Shown piece by piece: positions 1 to 12,341 of a stretch of DNA of 64,000 bases. The stretch covers positions 4,402,158-4,466,157 of the forward strand of contig OZ022590.1 in NCBI GenBank assembly GCA_963669155.1, given 5' to 3'. The number at the start of each line of letters is the position of its first letter. Within the stretch, counting starts at the first letter, position 1. The notes under the pieces are model-generated. The model had not been told where the DNA came from, searched no databases, and saw nothing but the letters and a program-made list of their open reading frames with translations. Position numbers and translations under genes: made by a program. Origin of the DNA: Arbacia lixula (taxonomy: Eukaryota; Echinodermata; Echinoidea; Arbacioida; Arbaciidae).

Positions 1-925
1 TACATATATACATTCTTTATCTAAAGCAGTGCAAGCAATAATCAACTTTTTGTGAGCATGTTTAAAGCCACCAGCTATGTAGCCTTAATTTAAAGTCTTT
101 AAAGTCTGTTTCTTTCTCATGTACCGTTGCAAGCACAAATAAGTCTGAGAACAGACTATGCCTACTTCACCCTTTCTTTCCAGAGGGAAGATGGATCATG
201 TACTAGCCTATATAGGTTCTTGGCTGTGGAGTGCATGAAGAAAACCAAATCTGGAAACAACCAAGTCTGGCAATAAAGACTATGCCCTCTGATTTTCAGA
301 CTCGTTGTTAAAGACTGAGTTGTGTCCATGTATTCCACATCCTAGTACCTAGGATAACTATCTATGTGTGCAGACTAAGTAGTTGTTGCAGTGGTACATC
401 ACAAAAAAAAAAACAGACTGCACAGCCCAGTACCTTGGCTATGACTGAAGCATTAATCAGGGGCCATATTAATGAAACCTTTCACTAGCCTAGTTAGATA
501 CTAGCCCATTCGGGACCAAGTACCACTGGGCTGTAACTATTGATATCAACTGTTAAAAATAAGTACAGATGCATCACATGAAAGAGTATAAATTTCTGTA
601 CAAGATAAATCCATTTTGGGCATTTAGTGATATATATTACTTTTTTTTTCTCAAAACAAAATAAGGGGCAAATTGGCAACTCACTGAAAACTTTAAAATC
701 ACTCTTTTACTCTTCAAATTGGTATGATTTTTTTTTAAATCGAACTTGAATGATTTTGATATCTTTTAGTAATTTATAATGGAATTTACATTACATTTCG
801 TCATAAAAATTTAATTTGAAAAAAAAAAATAGTGTTGCTAATTTAAAAGCCAAATATTGATTAGTTTTACTCTAATAAGGACTTCATCCTGAATGAGCTA
901 AACATGCATGTAGCTGAAAGCACTT

Positions 926-1015
926 TACCCTTTAAGTGCCAAACAAAATGAATCTCTATTGGATTTGTGTGCAATACTTGTATGCAAATTCACACGTGAC
1001 ACATAAAGGGGTTAA
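926..1015 (+). mobile_element. TTAA-flanked mini-element, family D, copy 1
   Basis: A 90-bp unit with imperfect inverted ends (TACCCTTTAAGTGCCA and CACATAAAGGGGTTAA) and the shared core GGATTTGTGTG. Six or more related copies occur in this window (6.1, 19.1, 20.3, 32.7, 52.1 kb and the array at 19.2-20.2 kb). Confidence 0.5.
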
Positions 1016-1133
1016 GTAACTAGGTAAGGTTTTTATGAATATGGCCCCTGTGGCTAACATCAACCAGATTGGTGGTCTACATTGTACAGCATTGCCTACT
1101 ACAGTCAGTCACCTAATCCAACTTAAGCTTGGT

Positions 1134-1483
1134 TTAAAGGGAACTATACTGTACTGGGAAGACAAAAAACCTTTAAAAGGGTGATCGTGAGCAATCTTCT
1201 TAGCAATGGTCTTAAATTCATGTATTGCCCATTCTAGAAACTTGCTGAAAGTTATTTGCCCTCAGATGATCCACATTTAGAGTAATTCATGATTAAATTT
1301 AAAATCCTCAAAATGTTTAGCCCGAAAATTAATTACTCCAAATGTGGATCATTTGAGGACAAATAACTTTCAGCAAGTTTCTAAAATGGGCAATACATGA
1401 ATTTAAGACCATTGGCAAGAAGATTGCTCACGACCACCCTTTTGAAGGCCTTTTGTATTCCCCTTACAGTTTATTCCCTTTAA
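1134..1483. mobile_element. Foldback element F, copy 1 (complete)
   Basis: Two arms of about 150 bp are inverted copies of each other around a short AT-rich centre near 1300; the element can form a long hairpin. Ends read TTAA-AGGGAA and TTCCCT-TTAA, suggesting a TTAA target-site duplication as in piggyBac or Kolobok-type transposons. No coding capacity, so a non-autonomous foldback element. Confidence 0.7.
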
Positions 1484-1548
1484 AAGCATTAGAGGGAGGT
1501 AGAGGTAGAAGTGGTCAATGATTACGGACCATAATCACAGCAGATCTG

Positions 1549-1802
1549 GGCCCTGTATCACAAAAAATGAATAACAATTCATTGTAAAGTTGCTATCTAT
1601 TGCAATCCACTGTATCATAACTATCACTGCTATCTAAGTCCGTGCCTATGCATCATTTTGCAATCAATCGTATAGTTACGATAGATCCACACAAGCTATG
1701 ATCAATATCAATTGCAAGTGATAATCAATATTGATCAATTTATATTGATTGTATGATCAATAGATCGGTTGTACGAATGATCCATCAATCATGATACAGT
1801 CC
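1549..1802. mobile_element. Palindromic AT-rich repeat element
   Basis: Ends CCCTGTATCA and TGATACAG are inverted, and the inner parts share repeated GATCAAT/ATTGATC motifs in both orientations. A related segment appears near 25885-26010 (GATACAGGTTGATTGATTGC). No open frame. Confidence 0.4.
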
Positions 1803-1971
1803 ATAATCGGCCAGCATGTGTGGGTCTAGATTTTGTTCAATTTCAACAAAAATTGAGATGATTCCTTCCGTGTGACCTGAAACCAAACGATGATAAGGAC
1901 CCATGGTCATGGCAGATTGGCAGTCCCATTGTTTACCGGTTCTGTAATGTTAACCACTTCTTCCCATTACC

Positions 1972-2270
1972 TTAAAAGGGCATATACTGTACCGGGAAGA
2001 CAAAAAAAGCCTTCAAAAGGTGATCGTGAGCAATCTTCTTGCCAATGGTCTTAAATTCATGTACTGTCCATTTTAGAAACTTGCTGAAAGTTATTTGCCC
2101 TCAAATGATCCACATTTGTAGTTATTAGTGATTAAATCACAAATTCCCCAAAATGTTCAGGCCGAACATTTGGAGGATTTCACTGATAATCATTCATTAT
2201 TCCAAATGTGGATCATTTGAGGGCAAATAACTTTCAGCAAGTTTCTAAAATGGACAAGTCATGAATTTAA
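1972..2270. mobile_element. Foldback element F, copy 2 (right arm truncated)
   Basis: Same family as the element at 1134-1483: the left arm and most of the right arm align, but the last 80 or so bases of the right arm are missing. It begins TTAA-AAGGGC, is directly oriented with the first copy and lies 490 bp from it. Confidence 0.65.
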
Positions 2271-2649
2271 CCTATCAGTGCTGCACATATTACTGCTCTA
2301 CAGGATCTATTTGTTCTACTGGTGCAATATTGTAACAGACGCATGTAAAGCATTAAGACTATAATACTCTGTAATCTGACATACTAATAAGATTACAACT
2401 TGATTTCATGAAGTCATTAATTGGGTATACTCTCCAGTAAATCATAAAACTTAAAAAAATATTTAAAGACATATAAAAAGTGATAGAGAACTACACATTA
2501 AACTTCACAGTAATAACAAATCTAAAACTGAAAGTTATACTATAGTTGTTATACAAACATATAGACAAACAAATAAAAAAACATACCCACACATTCTTAT
2601 AAACTTATTCTTGTCCTTACGAATGTTGAGGCTGTACATACCAATATAC

Positions 2650-2805
2650 ACATTTACAAAGAATGATTCATATACACACATACACTGACACACCCATTCA
2701 CACATACATGTACGCTATACAAACAAATGTACATACAGACATACAGACATATATATATTACATAAATACACACACATACAAACATACACACATACAAGCC
2801 AACAT
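2650..2805. repeat. CA/ACAT-rich low-complexity tract
   Basis: Imperfect runs of ACACAT and ACATAC, including AC microsatellite stretches. Confidence 0.7.
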
Positions 2806-3314
2806 TCTTTAACATAGATTCACACAGTTTGAAATACAGACCTTTCAATACTGATTATTGGGTGTATAAGTTCTTCTTTCACTGATGACATATTCCCCAA
2901 TTTTGCTAGTATTAACATTTAAATAATTAGCAAAGTTGTAATTATGTATGTTTATGTCCAGCAAGTTCAGTATAGCGGAGAAGGAGTTAAGTCACTTGAG
3001 CAGCGAGTCTATGAGATTGACATGTGAGTTGGCGACTTTATGGTCTTAATTTTCGTCAATTAGCGTGAGTCAGATGGGTGAGGACTGTGCTACGTGTACG
3101 GGGACGGCCACATTGGCAGGAAGACTCAAATCACGTCACAAACATCAGATGCGCCTCGCCTTGCCTTGCGCAGGGTCTCCGCTCTTTCCTGCCTCGGCTG
3201 TGTTTTTGCTTTTTTTAACATTTTTTGTCCAGAAAGAAATGATGCCAGCCAACAAAGGGGTGAGAATTCTTCCTGTAGTCAAGAGGTTGTGACTCATACC
3301 CTCCTAGACTAGAC

Positions 3315-3594
3315 TAGAACATTGGAATGATTGCTGCCTTAAAATAGCACATTCTAGAACATTGGAATGATTGCTGCCTTAAAATAGAACATTCTAGAAC
3401 AATGGAATGGTTGTTGCCTTAAAATAGCAATTTCTAGAACATTGCAATGATTGTTGCCCTAAAATTGCACATTCTAGAACAATGGAATGGTTGTTGCCTT
3501 AAAATAGCAAATTCTAGAACACTGGAATGATTGCTGCCTTAAAATAGCACATTCTAGAACATTGGAATGATTGCCTCCCTAAAATAGCACATTT
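3315..3594 (+). repeat. Seven-copy 40-bp tandem repeat
   Basis: Units begin at 3315, 3355, 3395, 3435, 3475, 3515 and 3555, each TAGAACATTGGAATGATTGC plus 20 more bases, with few substitutions and no indels. Six of the unit junctions contain TTCTAGAACAWTG, which resembles a heat-shock element (alternating TTC and GAA pentamers). Confidence 0.9.
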
Positions 3595-3897
3595 ATTTGC
3601 TCTACGATTTCATTACTAATGTGCAAGGCTACATGAATTGATTTGGAATTCTGACCCCAATATCTGCTGCTGTTCATAAACAGCGTATATACAGATAATA
3701 ACTTTCACTGAACACATCTTTATTGCTCATGATTTTATATATTTTTTTATTCTAGCTGTTTCAATGTTTCATTGTTATAATAATCATTACCACAATCATG
3801 CTGTCTTGTCTTATCTATTTATTTCTTATTCATTCTTAACTAGAATTCTGAGGACAGAACATTTATGACCAAGCTTTATTGCGACTGAATTGTGATA

Positions 3898-4020
3898 TCA
3901 CCACCACCATTACTATTATCTACTCAATAGCATCATCACCATCTTCATTATCATCCTCCTCCTCATCAACATCATCATCATCACCACCATCAACAACATC
4001 ACCACCATCATCCTCACCCT
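3898..4020. repeat. ATC/ACC trinucleotide repeat
   Basis: Imperfect CAT/CCA trinucleotide repeat with interspersed ATT units. Confidence 0.8.
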
Positions 4021-4559
4021 TCCTACAGCCATTACGAAGATGAACTACATGTACATCAACTCTTTGTTCACAAATTGTGCACCTTTGCATGCAATACACA
4101 AAGATATCTCACAGTGCAGCAATTTGTTTGGCACCCAAACTAAGGGTTAACAGAGCCGTTATGCTGGTGTGTGCTCTGAAATGTCAACAGCCTCCTAATC
4201 TAGTCAATGATGCAATTTTGCCTTCAATTTACTCTGGTAACAACTCGTCGCCATGGTTATGATGCTCCATCCACGCCTCAGAGCATATGATATCCCACAG
4301 CTTTACCACATGCTTGTTACACAACTTTGTAACATAATGTCTGCTTGTTATGAAAGGAATTTGTTTGTGATGTTTTAGTTCAGGAGGATTGCAGTCGTGA
4401 TCATAACATGCATTGTTATGTCACACAGTATATTCACCTAATGGACAATTGGAGTGAGTTTGCCAGTTTATTTGTATTAATGGCCTAACGCAGTGATTGT
4501 TCTGTCATAGAGGTGGGAATGCTTAGCCCAAACCAGGTGACTAGCAGTACCTCGTATCA

Positions 4560-4706
4560 CACATGTCATCATCATCATCATCATCATCATCATCACTGCC
4601 ATCAATGTCATCATCAACTTCATTATCTTCATCAGTATCTTCTTCACCATCAATAGTGTCAGCATCATTATGATTTGTCATCATTTTCATTATCATCATC
4701 ATCTCT

Positions 4707-4753
<47 letters not shown>

Positions 4754-4805
4754 TTTCATTGACATTGTCATCATCATCGTTGTCAACATCAACCTCATCT
4801 TCATT
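4560..4805. repeat. ATC trinucleotide repeat
   Basis: Long imperfect TCA repeat with pure runs at 4564-4595 and 4707-4751. The poly-methionine or poly-aspartate frames across it are not genes. Confidence 0.85.
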
Positions 4806-5580
4806 ATCTTGTTAAGCATTCATATCAAGCAATACCTGCATATGGTTATAGACCCACTTAACATTCATGAATGCATACTTGCAGCAGCATATAATAGTAT
4901 GCAATGGTTGAGTACACAATGCACAGCCCCTTTGCCCCCATGTTAAGTCCTGCAAGCAGTACATGCAAGCATGGTGCTCTCCCGCATGCCAATGCAGTGG
5001 AAACATTCCCATTAACCTAGATAGATGACATACTTCTACAATACACTTTAAATTCTCTTGTACTATTTCTATCTTTCCAAACTCTTTGAAGCCATGAACC
5101 CTTCTTTTGGCTCCTCAAGTAAATAGTTGTTACTACCCCCAAACTATATAAAAATATAGAAATATACAAATGAGCCCTGTTTTTGTCATTCTTTTGTTAG
5201 AGTATGTTTAAATTTTATTGCTTGCACTGCATTTTGTTTGTGCTTTCTTTATGTCATTGCTCAAGAAGAAAATGAAGTTGAACATTTTTGCGATTCAACT
5301 CCTACAAAAATAATAAACAGTGTGAATTTTATTATGACAAGAGCCAGTCTTATCAATAGTTCACTCAAACCTACCAGCTACACCTATTTTTTGTGAATAT
5401 ATAAAACAAAACTACAAAATAAAATAAATGAATAAGGAAATAAAATGTAAACAAGACAAAATTATTTAAGTGGACAAGCTCATATTCTGCATGCATACAA
5501 AGAGACGCTTATACATTTGTTAGGCATAACAGTAGGCCTTTAGGTCTTATTTTGATAGTAAAACTGAGCATTTACTGTAC

Positions 5581-5667
5581 CTCTCTGGTTCGTAAGACAC
5601 TGTCTGTGGGTAGGTTGCGTTTGTTGGGGAGTTGCTCGCTAGATTTGGTGTTGATCTTGTCATACAA
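5581..5667 (-). CDS. CASK: Internal exon of CASK (L27-region segment)
   Basis: On the minus strand a pyrimidine-rich tract ending CCTGCAG precedes an 87-bp exon of exactly 29 codons, followed by the donor GAG|GTACAGT; both borders are in phase 0. The peptide starts LYDKINTKSS and ends PTDSVLRTRE. From memory of the family, vertebrate CASK has LYDKINTKSS followed by Q, RN, P, D, V, R and E at equivalent places, with three fewer residues in the middle; so the sea-animal form has a small insertion. CASK is a membrane-associated guanylate kinase scaffold at synapses and epithelial junctions. This part lies in the L27 region, which pairs with L27 domains of partners such as SAP97 and Veli/LIN-7. 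The next downstream exon was not found and should lie left of the window. Other MAGUKs (MPP2, 3, 5, 6, 7) match much less well. Identity is by recalled sequence, not a search. Confidence 0.72.
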
Positions 5668-6149
5668 CTGCAGGTTCAGAAGAGAAAATGAAAACAGAAA
5701 ACATACAATGAATAAAAAAAGTTTTGCAGTAGAGCATCATCTACATATATGCAAAATACAACATGATTAATGCATCAGAGCAGAAGATTTTACTCTCTAG
5801 CATTCTTATTTCTTGAATATTTTGCTTTGACATTTATCTGTTCAGGACTTGCTTTATATATTATTATATATTATTAGGTACCGACTGTGTCATAAACTGC
5901 AGTTTAGAAAGTCAAACATGATCTGCCTGAGGTGTGTGCATGTTGCATAATGGTCATAATTTTGTTTTACACATGTTGAGATAAGAAATTGAAATATATA
6001 TGGTCTTTACAGGAACACACACTTAAATGCACTAAGGATCACCTCTACTCCATTCTGGTACCTAAAATTATGAAGGAGAATGGTATAATTATGAGTTATG
6101 AAGACTTACAATAATATTTAAGCGTCATTGATACATTCTGACATAAGTT

Positions 6150-6201
6150 ATGTACACAAAACCTATGGAGCAGAAATTGTCTCTGGTACACAAAGGATTA
6201 A
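6150..6201 (-). mobile_element. Family D mini-element, partial copy
   Basis: Matches the half containing CTATGGAGCAGAAATTGTCT and ends TGGTACACAAAGGATTAA. Inverted relative to the copy at 926. Confidence 0.35.
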
Positions 6202-6799
6202 ATCTTCTTGACTTGATTATACACTAGCTGTCAACATAGTAACATACAAATGGTACAAACATTGTCATATATTCATATTTTGATAGACAGCATGTTGCTT
6301 ACACCTGTGAGAAATGACACGGGGGAAATGAAAGGACTTATAACAGTCAATGATGTGAATGTATTCACCAAACAGAGGTATTCAACCAAATAATGCAAAA
6401 CATTATCTTCACAAATAACAATATAAAGGCTAAAACACTTACGGGTTGTTTTCCTCACAAATTTGCAGAGGGTATTTTGTATTCCGAGTATATGTCCACA
6501 AATGGCAAACTCTCTCTCATGCACATACATGTACATCGAGCATATGCTCTCTCACAGTCACACGCGTGGTTATACACCAGATTAGGGCACTAGGCTATGT
6601 GGGACAGCGCTTTCATGGCAGTTGCGGGAAGTGATTAATCGGGGTGACCAAGAATCCCCTGCATGGACTTGGGAGGAAGGGGAGGGGGTCATGAACGCAC
6701 CCCAGGAAATCCCGCCTCCCTCCTTTGTGTCAGTAATGTGTCCTGTCTCCATTCACTCAGAAGTCTTTTCCTTGCATTTCCTTTCTTTGTTTATTGGCT

Positions 6800-7068
6800 A
6801 TTCCACTCATAAGTGGATATATTTTCACAACACTCCTGGAGCAAAAAGACTAGCGATGGTTAAATCACATGTATTTAGGTGGTATGAACCATTCTTAAAC
6901 ACTGAAACTCAATAACTTAAAATGTCTTCCTTTATATGATGTTCCACTCATTAGTGGATATATTTAAAAAAAAAAAAACTCCTGTAGGAGCAAGACTACT
7001 GCTAAATCACATGTATTTGAAGGATATGAACCTTTTGTAAACTTTTCAACTCAGTAACTTTAAATGTC
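6800..7068. repeat. Tandem duplication, about 143-bp period
   Basis: Two diverged copies (from 6800 and 6943) each contain TTCCACTCATWAGTGGATAT, ACTCCTG, AAATCACATGTATTT and AACTCARTAACTT in the same order. Confidence 0.75.
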
Positions 7069-7246
7069 AGGTTTGGCAAAATTACATTTCGAGTCCAATT
7101 CTGCCCCTGTATACTGTACAAGCAACAGTCACATTCCTCTGATCTACTGGTATCACATTCATATATAAAGGTGTTTTCAATTTGTCGCAAAAGAAAAATG
7201 AGTTGTATGATGAGTGACACCACTTTTAGGAATCCTCAAGCTACAC

Positions 7247-7279
7247 CATCTCTCTCTCTCTGTCTGTCTGTCTTTCTCT

Positions 7280-7323
<44 letters not shown>
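7247..7323. repeat. TC microsatellite
   Basis: Dinucleotide TC with a few TCTG units; pure from 7281. Confidence 0.9.
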
Positions 7324-7327
<4 letters not shown>

Positions 7328-7507
7328 CACAGAGCACCCTCTGCATAGGTTTGCAAGTTGAACATGTCAAAATTCTGCTATCCACCTCCACTGACACCCA
7401 TACTCCACACAGTCAACAGAAACATGGGTGCTAGCTCTGTGGCAGTATTATTCCCCCAGCCACCTCCTCAACTCCCCCCATACTAAATGCCTCATATCCT
7501 TCACCTA

Positions 7508-7550
7508 CCCCCCCCCCCACACACACACACAAACACCCCCCCCCCCCCCA
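7508..7550. repeat. Poly-C / CA compound repeat
   Basis: Two C-runs separated by an AC dinucleotide run. Confidence 0.85.
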
Positions 7551-7738
7551 TGCCTCCTACATCCTACCCCCTCATCCCTCACTACCCTCCTGCAAGCTAA
7601 ACTCATATAAAAATCCCCCACTTCTCTCCTCAGAGACTCATACTTCAAAGACAGACGAGCGGTGTCGTGAGCGGTGTCTTTTGTGGTGCGGCGGTTTTTG
7701 CGGCAGAGGATCAGAGAAAACATGGTAAAGCAATACCA

Positions 7739-7985
7739 AGTGGGACATCTTAAACATACCCACCTTAAACTACAATTCAAACAACGCAGGTAGATATACT
7801 GCAAATATTACTCGTTGAGAACTAAAACGGCATTAAATTTGACCATGTTGAGAACAAGAAGGACATCTTATGTACTCACCCAAACTATACAGTTCAAACA
7901 ATCCAGGTAGATAAACAGCAAATATTCCTGGTTGAGAACCAAAAGGGCATTAAATCTGATCATGTTGAAAGCAAGAACGGCCCTG
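7739..7985. repeat. Two-copy tandem duplication, about 120 bp
   Basis: Both copies carry ACAATTCAAACAAC/ACAGTTCAAACAAT, AGGTAGATA, GCAAATATTMCT, GTTGAGAAC and GGCATTAAAT in order. Confidence 0.8.
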
Positions 7986-8624
7986 ACGCCATAGATCTTG
8001 TATAGTGTTGTAGTGCCTTTCTGGTTATCAGCAGTATAGCAGTAACTACATTCTGGCTCTCAAACCACCCTGTATAAACTAATTTCCCTATAATGAATTA
8101 ATATCTAAATACTACAACATCATCACTTCACATGTTGTGTAAAGAAGTAAAAGTTCTACTATACAGGGAAATGGATAAATACTTCTCATGTACTTCTATC
8201 ATGTCTTCATACACAACTCCTCTTGAGCCTGTTTGTTATCTTCCACTAGAGGGGGTAAACAGAACATCACAAATATTACCACGAATCCGAATTCTGAACC
8301 TCGCTTCTCATACGATTTTTGGGCCATGTTCAAATCCAACCCCCCTTTCCGGGGTTCTAATGAAGAAAAACTCTGTTTTAATACTCCACTCCTTTCTTCA
8401 ATTGGAGGGGAGAAAGAAGTCAGAGAAAGTGATTCATTGCTGATAATTCTTTCCAAAGGGATGTGGTTTCTTGACCTGTGTTTGTAATTAACTTTAAGCA
8501 TCAGAGAGAACGATTAAGATATAGCATCAGTCATCTGGTTGGTCACTTTAGTCATGGCAGTGGGTTGAATATAGCAGACCAGAAATTCAAATGGATGAAA
8601 AGCGAGAGTTGAAACTAGGAGATA

Positions 8625-8627
<3 letters not shown>

Positions 8628-8664
<37 letters not shown>
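8628..8664. repeat. TA microsatellite
   Basis: About 18 TA dinucleotides without interruption. Confidence 0.95.
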
Positions 8665-8667
<3 letters not shown>

Positions 8668-8994
8668 AACCAGCTGATGGAAATGCTTTCAATGGCAATC
8701 ATCTTTCCTTTGATAACTTATTTTTAATTTCCAGGACATCCTCTTTGACTTATCGACTTCACGAATCTGATAAATATATTATTTGACCTCAAATGGGCAT
8801 GTCCTTATCTCCACCTTATTATTTCTCCCATAGGGTTTATTAACATAAAAAAAAAATCAGGGTGTTTGTTTCAAGACAGTAGGCTTGGAAAGAAGCGCCC
8901 ACAAATCATCTATAAAATATTTCCTTCCTAGTTCTTAGCCGGTATGTTCACACTAAAATACAGCACTGTACGGGAGAAAAAAGGGCTCTACTCT

Positions 8995-9425
8995 ACAGTA
9001 TCGAACTGAGGCCACACTTGACTGTTCAACATCACAAAATACAACAGCACCCCATTAGCTCATCACAGTTCTTAGACAATGTCCGCACTTCATATATGCA
9101 AACCAAAGTGGTGTCGTCATATCCATTGTTATACAGGTTTCTAATTCTAAACAACATCACTCAAGTCAGAGTTTCACTGGTCCGACATTATCTAATGGGC
9201 AAGCGTCGGGCATTCCCAATGAGAGTCCCTGCTGTGATCACCGCTGCTTGCTCTACCCTTATAGTTTAGAGCCAGTAGTCTTCACAACATGCTCATATCA
9301 CATCACACTTTTGAACTCTATTGCAGTAGCATAGGAAAGAAAAAAAATACTCCACAGCCTAGGACTTAGGCTACACTCGACTGCTCAACATTACAAAATG
9401 CCACAACACGCCATTAGTTCATCAC
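8995..9425. repeat. Direct repeat pair flanking element M1-A
   Basis: About 80 bp at 8995-9076 and 9344-9425 share TAGGCYACACTYGACTGYTC, AACATYACAAAAT and CCATTAGYTCATCAC. They bracket the M1-A element. Confidence 0.7.
9092..9326. mobile_element. Long-TIR element M1, copy A (decayed)
   Basis: Ends are inverted copies about 60 bp long (AAAGTGGTGTCGTCATAT near 9105 and ATATCACATCACACTTT near 9295). It aligns with the copies at 18833 and 22963, including the inner motif CCGCTGCTTGCTCTACC. It is the most diverged of the three and lies between two direct repeats (8995-9076 and 9344-9425). Confidence 0.65.
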
Positions 9426-10464
9426 GGTCAATACCACATAGCTTTATCTCCAGTTCAAATATAGACGGCTTATTATGGCGGGTCCCACAGATGCATGAGA
9501 TATAAACAAAGTATTGCGGATAATTGCAGGTACCGCAACTGTTTATTATCCAAACATATCTCTACAAGCATGTATAGGAGAAGGGGGCCCTCGAGTGCCG
9601 GGGCTTAGACAGGCTGCTGGGAATACCGGGCGAAAGGTTAGGATTGTATCTGGGTAAGACGCTCGCTCATCTAAGCCCCCATTTCACTGCGACCATGTTA
9701 AAGGGCACCAACGGGCATGATAAAAACAATGCTTAGTGTGCTTGCTAATGGCAGATAACATGTATCTTTACATTCAAGAATTTTCATGTTAAGTATGTTG
9801 ACACCAAACAAGTTCACTATTACATGTTGTTTGAATGTTTCCATGGTGAGTGTGTACGAATAAGTACTATTTAGAAAATAGTAAAACTTTCGGTAACACC
9901 GTGTGCTTGTATTCTTTCGGATAATTGACCCACTTATGGGGTGAAGAAAGGAAAAGGAAAGTGAAAAAGAGGAGAGGTGATTTTTATATTTTAAAAAAGT
10001 TCAATATTATTGTTCATCACACCAGTTCTTCAACAGACCATAGCCTTGTTTTGAAGTTGCTTTTAAGCAGTGATATCATAATTCAAAAGGAATACCTGCT
10101 TCAGTTTAGAACCTAAAGCTTACCAAAAGATACATCATATATAATTCATATGTTAATTTAGTACAAGAAAATCACATTAAGTAAATGTTTTAAGTCCCGT
10201 AACATTTAAACTGCACAATTTGCAGATTTGAAGTCTGTTCGACAAGTCTGTGCATTCCAGCTTACAACAATGTAAAGATGAACACTCAAGAGCCACAAAT
10301 TTAGACTTTTTATCATTGTAAATTAAAAACTCTCCAAAGTCAAGGTGATTATTGAATTAGAGGGCTGACAATTGCGGTGCAATCGAGGTCATCGCTACAC
10401 AGGACGTGGCTATGGAATGGCATGCAGCGTCTTCTACGGTATTGATCTGGGGAGTCAACATAAC

Positions 10465-10965
10465 TATTGATTGGTTATGAGATGGGATGGATGGGAAGGG
10501 GAAAGAGGGGATGGGAAAGGAGAAGAAAGGGATATGAGGAGATGGCCAAGAAGGGAAAGGGAAAGGAGGGGAAGAGAAAGAAGAGGAAGGGAAGGGAAGG
10601 GAGAGGAAGGGAAAGGTGGGGAAGGGAAAGGGGGCAATGGGAAAGGGAGGGATGGACAAGAAGGGGGGGAGAAGTACAGATGGGAAGGGGGAGGGGAAAG
10701 AAGGGAAGTCAGACAAGAAAAGAGAGAAAAGAGACTTGAAAAAAGAGGAAATGTGAAATGAGAAAAGCAAGAAAAAGAGTGGGAGGGGAGAGGGAGATAG
10801 AGAAAGGGAGAGGAAGAGACAGACAGACAGCGAGAGAGAGAGAGAATGAGAGAGGTAGAGTGTGGAGACAGAGGGAGTGACAAAGACTGAGAAATACACA
10901 GATAGACAGACAGAGAGACAGACATAGAGACAGACAGAGAGACAGACAGAGACACAGAGGAGAGA
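10465..10965. repeat. Polypurine tract (GGGAA/GAGA/GACA)
   Basis: About 500 bp of almost pure purine on the plus strand, passing from GGGAAAGG units to GAGA and then GACA units. Open frames on both strands across it are compositional. Confidence 0.9.
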
Positions 10966-12341
10966 GATGAATGATCTATCTACAAATTTAGATCATGTGG
11001 GGGGAAATGATCACAAGCGAATCATCTCCCACAAAGGAAATCAATTAAGAGGATGTTTTGCCTCCTGGTCGAAAAGGAGAATGAAAAATGAGGGTGAGAA
11101 CAATGAAGACTGGTTGCCATGGAGACGGGAATTGGATCACGAGAAAACGCAGACAAGAAATTGGCAACGCCACCACAGTTTATTCTACACCTTAAAGGCA
11201 ATGCAGGAGGAATGTGCAATATATGAGAACCTCAACAATACACCCTCTAAACCTTGAAGAGGCGGCAAATATATATGTATGACGATGTGTTATTTTACTT
11301 TGGATGATGAAGGATGATTTAAAAGCACAAGCTCAAGATAGATAAAAAGGGAAAGTTGGTGAAGAGGCCTTCCTCCTACAGTAGAGTGAAGTAGGCTGAG
11401 GAAGAAGAAGAGAATTCTACTCTATCAACCTCCCAAAAAAATATACTCTTTTATCATGTTCACAATTTTACATGTTTGCCATTTGTAGTAATAGCTGTGG
11501 TGGATGAAACTCACTATGTGATTGATAAAGTAAAACCAATGGAAATAAGATTACTCACAGATACTGAACTTGATAACAGATTTAACACTCTTTTATTCAA
11601 ATAAGCCACAAATTGGACAGAGCCCTCTCCCGTAGAATTGCACTCTCATACATCCATGATAGATGAACTATTAAAAATCACATCCAATCTGGATAAGGGG
11701 TAACAAAAATAGTGCTTTGGTCTCACACATCTATAATTCAGCTCTGCGTTTGAGGTCATATTACCCCTCTGATCTATCAGATATGGAAGAGTAAGCCGCA
11801 AGTGTAAGAACGGACCCATGAAGTCTAGGTTGCCAAGGGCGATTTATCAAACAGGGTTGTTTCGGAGTGATGGGGGTGAAGGATGAGAAAAAGAAAGCTT
11901 GTAAAATCGCTAAATCAAATTGTCAACGAGACTCAGATCCCTCAAAATTATTCCAACTGAGCGTTGTCTGAATCTCATTTCTTCTAATCCATTCCCTCTC
12001 TTTTTTAGCATCTTTGTCGATATCTCTCTCACATCTTTCTTCTTTCCCCTTGCTTCTTCATTTCTTTCTCTTAACATCAAATTTCCCCAAGCAAAATACA
12101 AGCAAATCCTTGTGTGTCAAGTATGGAGACCATACTAAACCATGCAATATACATACTGTGCATCTTATGGAATATTTTCAACCCATATACTGCGGAATCA
12201 ATTTATGTGCAGTGTCGGCCTATAAATGCGCGAGCATGTTTTGATGAAATTGGCATACATGCTGAAAAAGCATGTCATTTCAATTTCATTAGTCATCAAC
12301 AGGGTGTTTTTGTGATCAGGTAGTGGGGATAAATCAACTTG

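Larger units (their letters stand above)
1..5580 (-). other. Intron downstream of the CASK exon (continues past window start)
   Basis: Starts with the GTACAGT donor of the 87-bp exon. The next CASK exon expected from vertebrates (second half of the first L27 domain, into the second) is not visible here, so the intron probably exceeds 5.5 kb. It holds foldback elements, a 40-bp tandem array and ATC microsatellites, listed separately. Confidence 0.5.

Noticed and set aside
4541..4819. Poly-methionine / poly-aspartate frame
   Set aside because: ATC trinucleotide repeat read through; no gene features.
5877..5925. Weak resemblance to the acceptor side of the CASK exon (AACTGCAGTTTAGAAAGTC against AACTGCAGGTTCAGAAGAG)
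   Set aside because: Similarity stops after about 45 bp and the rest of the exon is not duplicated; likely chance.
10357..10899. 180-codon minus-strand Ser/Pro/Phe frame
   Set aside because: Compositional artefact of the polypurine tract at 10465-10965. The short end INTVEDAACHS lies outside it but has no supported splice donor.
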